A DNA stretch of 6,863 nt from Cytophagales bacterium. Lineage in GTDB: Bacteria > Bacteroidota > Bacteroidia > Cytophagales > UBA9547. A model generated the notes under the pieces. That model ran no database searches. It was not told the origin of the DNA and saw only the letters and a list, made by a program, of their open reading frames with translations. The first letter of the stretch is position 1; the number at the start of each line of letters is the position of its first letter. A program made the translations under genes and the position numbers. Location: the NCBI GenBank assembly GCA_013298205.1, contig JAAFJZ010000129.1, positions 1-6,863 on the forward strand, in the 5' to 3' direction. Positions 5,592 through 6,863 of the stretch are shown piece after piece.

Positions 5592-6647
5592 ATGACAAAA
5601 ACAATATTAAAATCTACAATTATTAGCTTATCATTTTTTATAATAAGCTTCAGTTATGCCCAAATTGGTGTAGATAATCCACTTCCTAATCCTTTTTCTA
5701 TTCTTGATTTGAAAGCCACAGATAAAGGTTTATTGATTCCTAGAATGACTACAGCTCAGCGTTTTACCATTAGAACAAGTTGTAATTCATCTTGCCCAAA
5801 TGGTTTGATGGTTTATGATACTGATAAAAAAGCTGTATTCATACTTGACGGTAATCAATGGAATGCAATGAGTCCGTTTTTAACTCCTGATGCTTCAGTT
5901 GGTTCGGCTGAAGTTACCCAAACAGACAATACGATTGTATCTGATATGGGTATAGGGGTAGCGCCTGCTGTGGGTTATAAATTAGACGTAAATGGCAATA
6001 CGCAGATACGTGGCAATGCGTTAGTTCAAACTGATTTAACAGTTCAATCAGGAAATGTATTTATTCCTAGTGGCAATGTGAATATGACCAACGGAAATTT
6101 CACCAATACGAATGGAAATATCAGAACTACCAATGGAGTAATGTCTGCTAATGGTTTTTCTACAGATTTAACAGCAACTAATGTTTCAGGACCTGTTCCA
6201 AAAGGTGGAATTATTATGTGGAGTGGTGCATTAGGCACTATCCCTACGGGTTGGGCTTTGTGCGATGGCGGTAATGGAACGCCTGATTTGAGAGAAAGAT
6301 TTGTAGTTGGTGCTTCTACCACAGATAATCCAGCTGTAAGTGGTACTCCTTATACAGTTTTTCAAAATGGGGGTGAAAGTCTTCATACTTTGACTATAGG
6401 AGAAATGCCCAGCCATAATCATGGAGGGTTTACAAGCACAGATGGAGCACATAGTCATAATACATTTTTGAATGACAGAGGGTTTACTACATCAGGTCCA
6501 GACGGATTAACTCCTGATAATTCAACAACGCCATATCCAACTACTGTAAACGGAGATCACTACCATACCATACCTGCTCAAGGAGGAGGAGGGGCATTTG
6601 AAAACCGTCCTCCTTTTTATGCTTTGGCTTTCATCATGAAACTTTAA
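5592..6647 (+). CDS. Secreted protein with C-terminal phage tail-collar domain
   Basis: Product of 351 aa. Residues 1-23 are a Sec signal peptide (hydrophobic core, SYA|QIG). Residues 24-90 form the short exported module common in Bacteroidota (SILDLKATDKGLLIPRMTTAQR, then GLMVYDTDKKAVFILDGNQW). Residues 120-200 carry irregular short Gly-Asn repeats (LDVNGN, IRGNA, VQSGN, IPSGN, MTNGN, TNTNGN), resembling beta-helical fibre shafts. From ~203 comes a tail-collar domain as in microcystin-dependent proteins: PKGGIIMWSG, IPTGWALCDGGNGTPDLRERFVVGA, then the His-rich MPSHNH (272-277), HSHN (287-290) and DHYHTIP (322-328), and the closing ENRPPFYALAFIMKL. The domain is named after phage tails, but no phage genes are near and the signal peptide points to export. 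A surface or extracellular role (adhesion, fibre tip) is inferred. The next gene starts 32 bp later and is probably co-transcribed. Confidence 0.88.
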   Translation: MTKTILKSTIISLSFFIISFSYAQIGVDNPLPNPFSILDLKATDKGLLIPRMTTAQRFTIRTSCNSSCPNGLMVYDTDKKAVFILDGNQWNAMSPFLTPDASVGSAEVTQTDNTIVSDMGIGVAPAVGYKLDVNGNTQIRGNALVQTDLTVQSGNVFIPSGNVNMTNGNFTNTNGNIRTTNGVMSANGFSTDLTATNVSGPVPKGGIIMWSGALGTIPTGWALCDGGNGTPDLRERFVVGASTTDNPAVSGTPYTVFQNGGESLHTLTIGEMPSHNHGGFTSTDGAHSHNTFLNDRGFTTSGPDGLTPDNSTTPYPTTVNGDHYHTIPAQGGGGAFENRPPFYALAFIMKL

Positions 6648-6679
6648 TAAGGCTTACTATATACTTAACAACTTTATAC

Positions 6680-6863
6680 ATGGGTAAATATTACGTTAAA
6701 GTTTTATGGGCTATTATCTTTGTAGCTTTACTTTCTGTTAAAACGCAAGCTCAAATTATAGACACAGCAGGTTTTACGCTAAAAGGTTCTAAAATCTATA
6801 TTTACAATGGTACTACACTCTATTTGGATGGTAGTATGTATAATGTAACCAATAATTTTCCTT
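6680..6863 (+). CDS. Exported protein, 5' part (cut by the right edge)
   Basis: The ATG at 6680 opens a frame that runs off the window after 61 codons. Residues 1-24 form a Sec signal peptide: a short basic start (MGKYYVK), a hydrophobic core (VLWAIIFVALLSV) and probable cleavage after KTQA, giving a mature start QIIDTAG. The visible mature part has short beta-prone Gly/Asn/Thr stretches (GSKIYIYNGTTLYLDGSMYN) like those in large repeat-rich surface proteins of Bacteroidota, many of which end in a type IX secretion sorting domain. That C-terminus lies outside the window, so the sorting route is a guess. It follows the collar-domain gene by 32 bp on the same strand and likely shares its transcript. 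No Shine-Dalgarno site is evident. The family is not recognised. Confidence 0.75.
   Translation, partial: MGKYYVKVLWAIIFVALLSVKTQAQIIDTAGFTLKGSKIYIYNGTTLYLDGSMYNVTNNFP

Noticed and set aside
6044..6458. Two minus-strand open frames over the collar-domain gene
   Set aside because: They are antisense shadows of a well-supported coding region, with no start context or recognisable motif.
1..6863. CRISPR arrays, tRNA or rRNA genes
   Set aside because: No regularly spaced repeats, cloverleaf-like sequence or conserved rRNA segments were seen on either strand.

Overview
The window looks like chromosomal DNA of a low-GC member of the Bacteroidota, most likely Cytophagales or a relative. The grounds are the A+T-rich base composition, starts preceded by A-rich stretches without strong Shine-Dalgarno sites, and a TAnnTTTG-type promoter element. 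The DnaX sequence and the short Sec-exported proteins with a 'KGLLIPRMTTAQR' N-terminal module are also typical of this phylum. The taxonomic call is by eye.

Layout. (1) 2-361 (+) is the 3' end of a coiled-coil C4 zinc-ribbon protein (COG1579 type), closed by a perfect 18-bp terminator hairpin. (2) 462-1526 (+) is a cytoplasmic type I L-asparaginase. (3) 1563-1790 is a very A+T-rich convergent intergenic region with two exact DnaA boxes (TTATCCACA), a third consensus box and an AT-only tract, so it is a candidate replication origin or DnaA-binding locus. (4) 4797-1794 (-) is a tight three-gene operon: dnaX, a PLP-dependent D-cysteine desulfhydrase/ACC deaminase-family enzyme, and tadA. (5) 4798-5196 is intergenic, with a palindrome near the dnaX start, an 11-bp tandem repeat and a good promoter for the right-hand genes. 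(6) 5197-6863 (+) is a surface/secreted cluster: a truncated copy of a secreted protein's N-terminus, the full-length paralogue ending in a phage tail-collar domain, and the start of a further exported protein.

The strongest signal is in dnaX. The zero frame covers the AAA+ clamp-loader ATPase and collar domain (383 aa) and stops three codons after an uninterrupted run of ten A. The -1 frame is open from that run for 182 more codons and encodes a proline-rich linker plus a recognisable DnaX (tau) C-terminal domain, ending 4 bp before the next gene. This is the gamma/tau arrangement of genes decoded by programmed frameshifting or transcriptional slippage. A homopolymer sequencing error is the main alternative. 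The same protein also lacks the Cys4 zinc module normally found between Walker A and Walker B.

How the genes fit together: the minus-strand operon joins replication (dnaX), amino-acid metabolism and tRNA wobble editing (tadA), and reads towards the candidate origin. The right-hand cluster is unrelated in function and looks like a rapidly evolving cell-surface locus with a local duplication.
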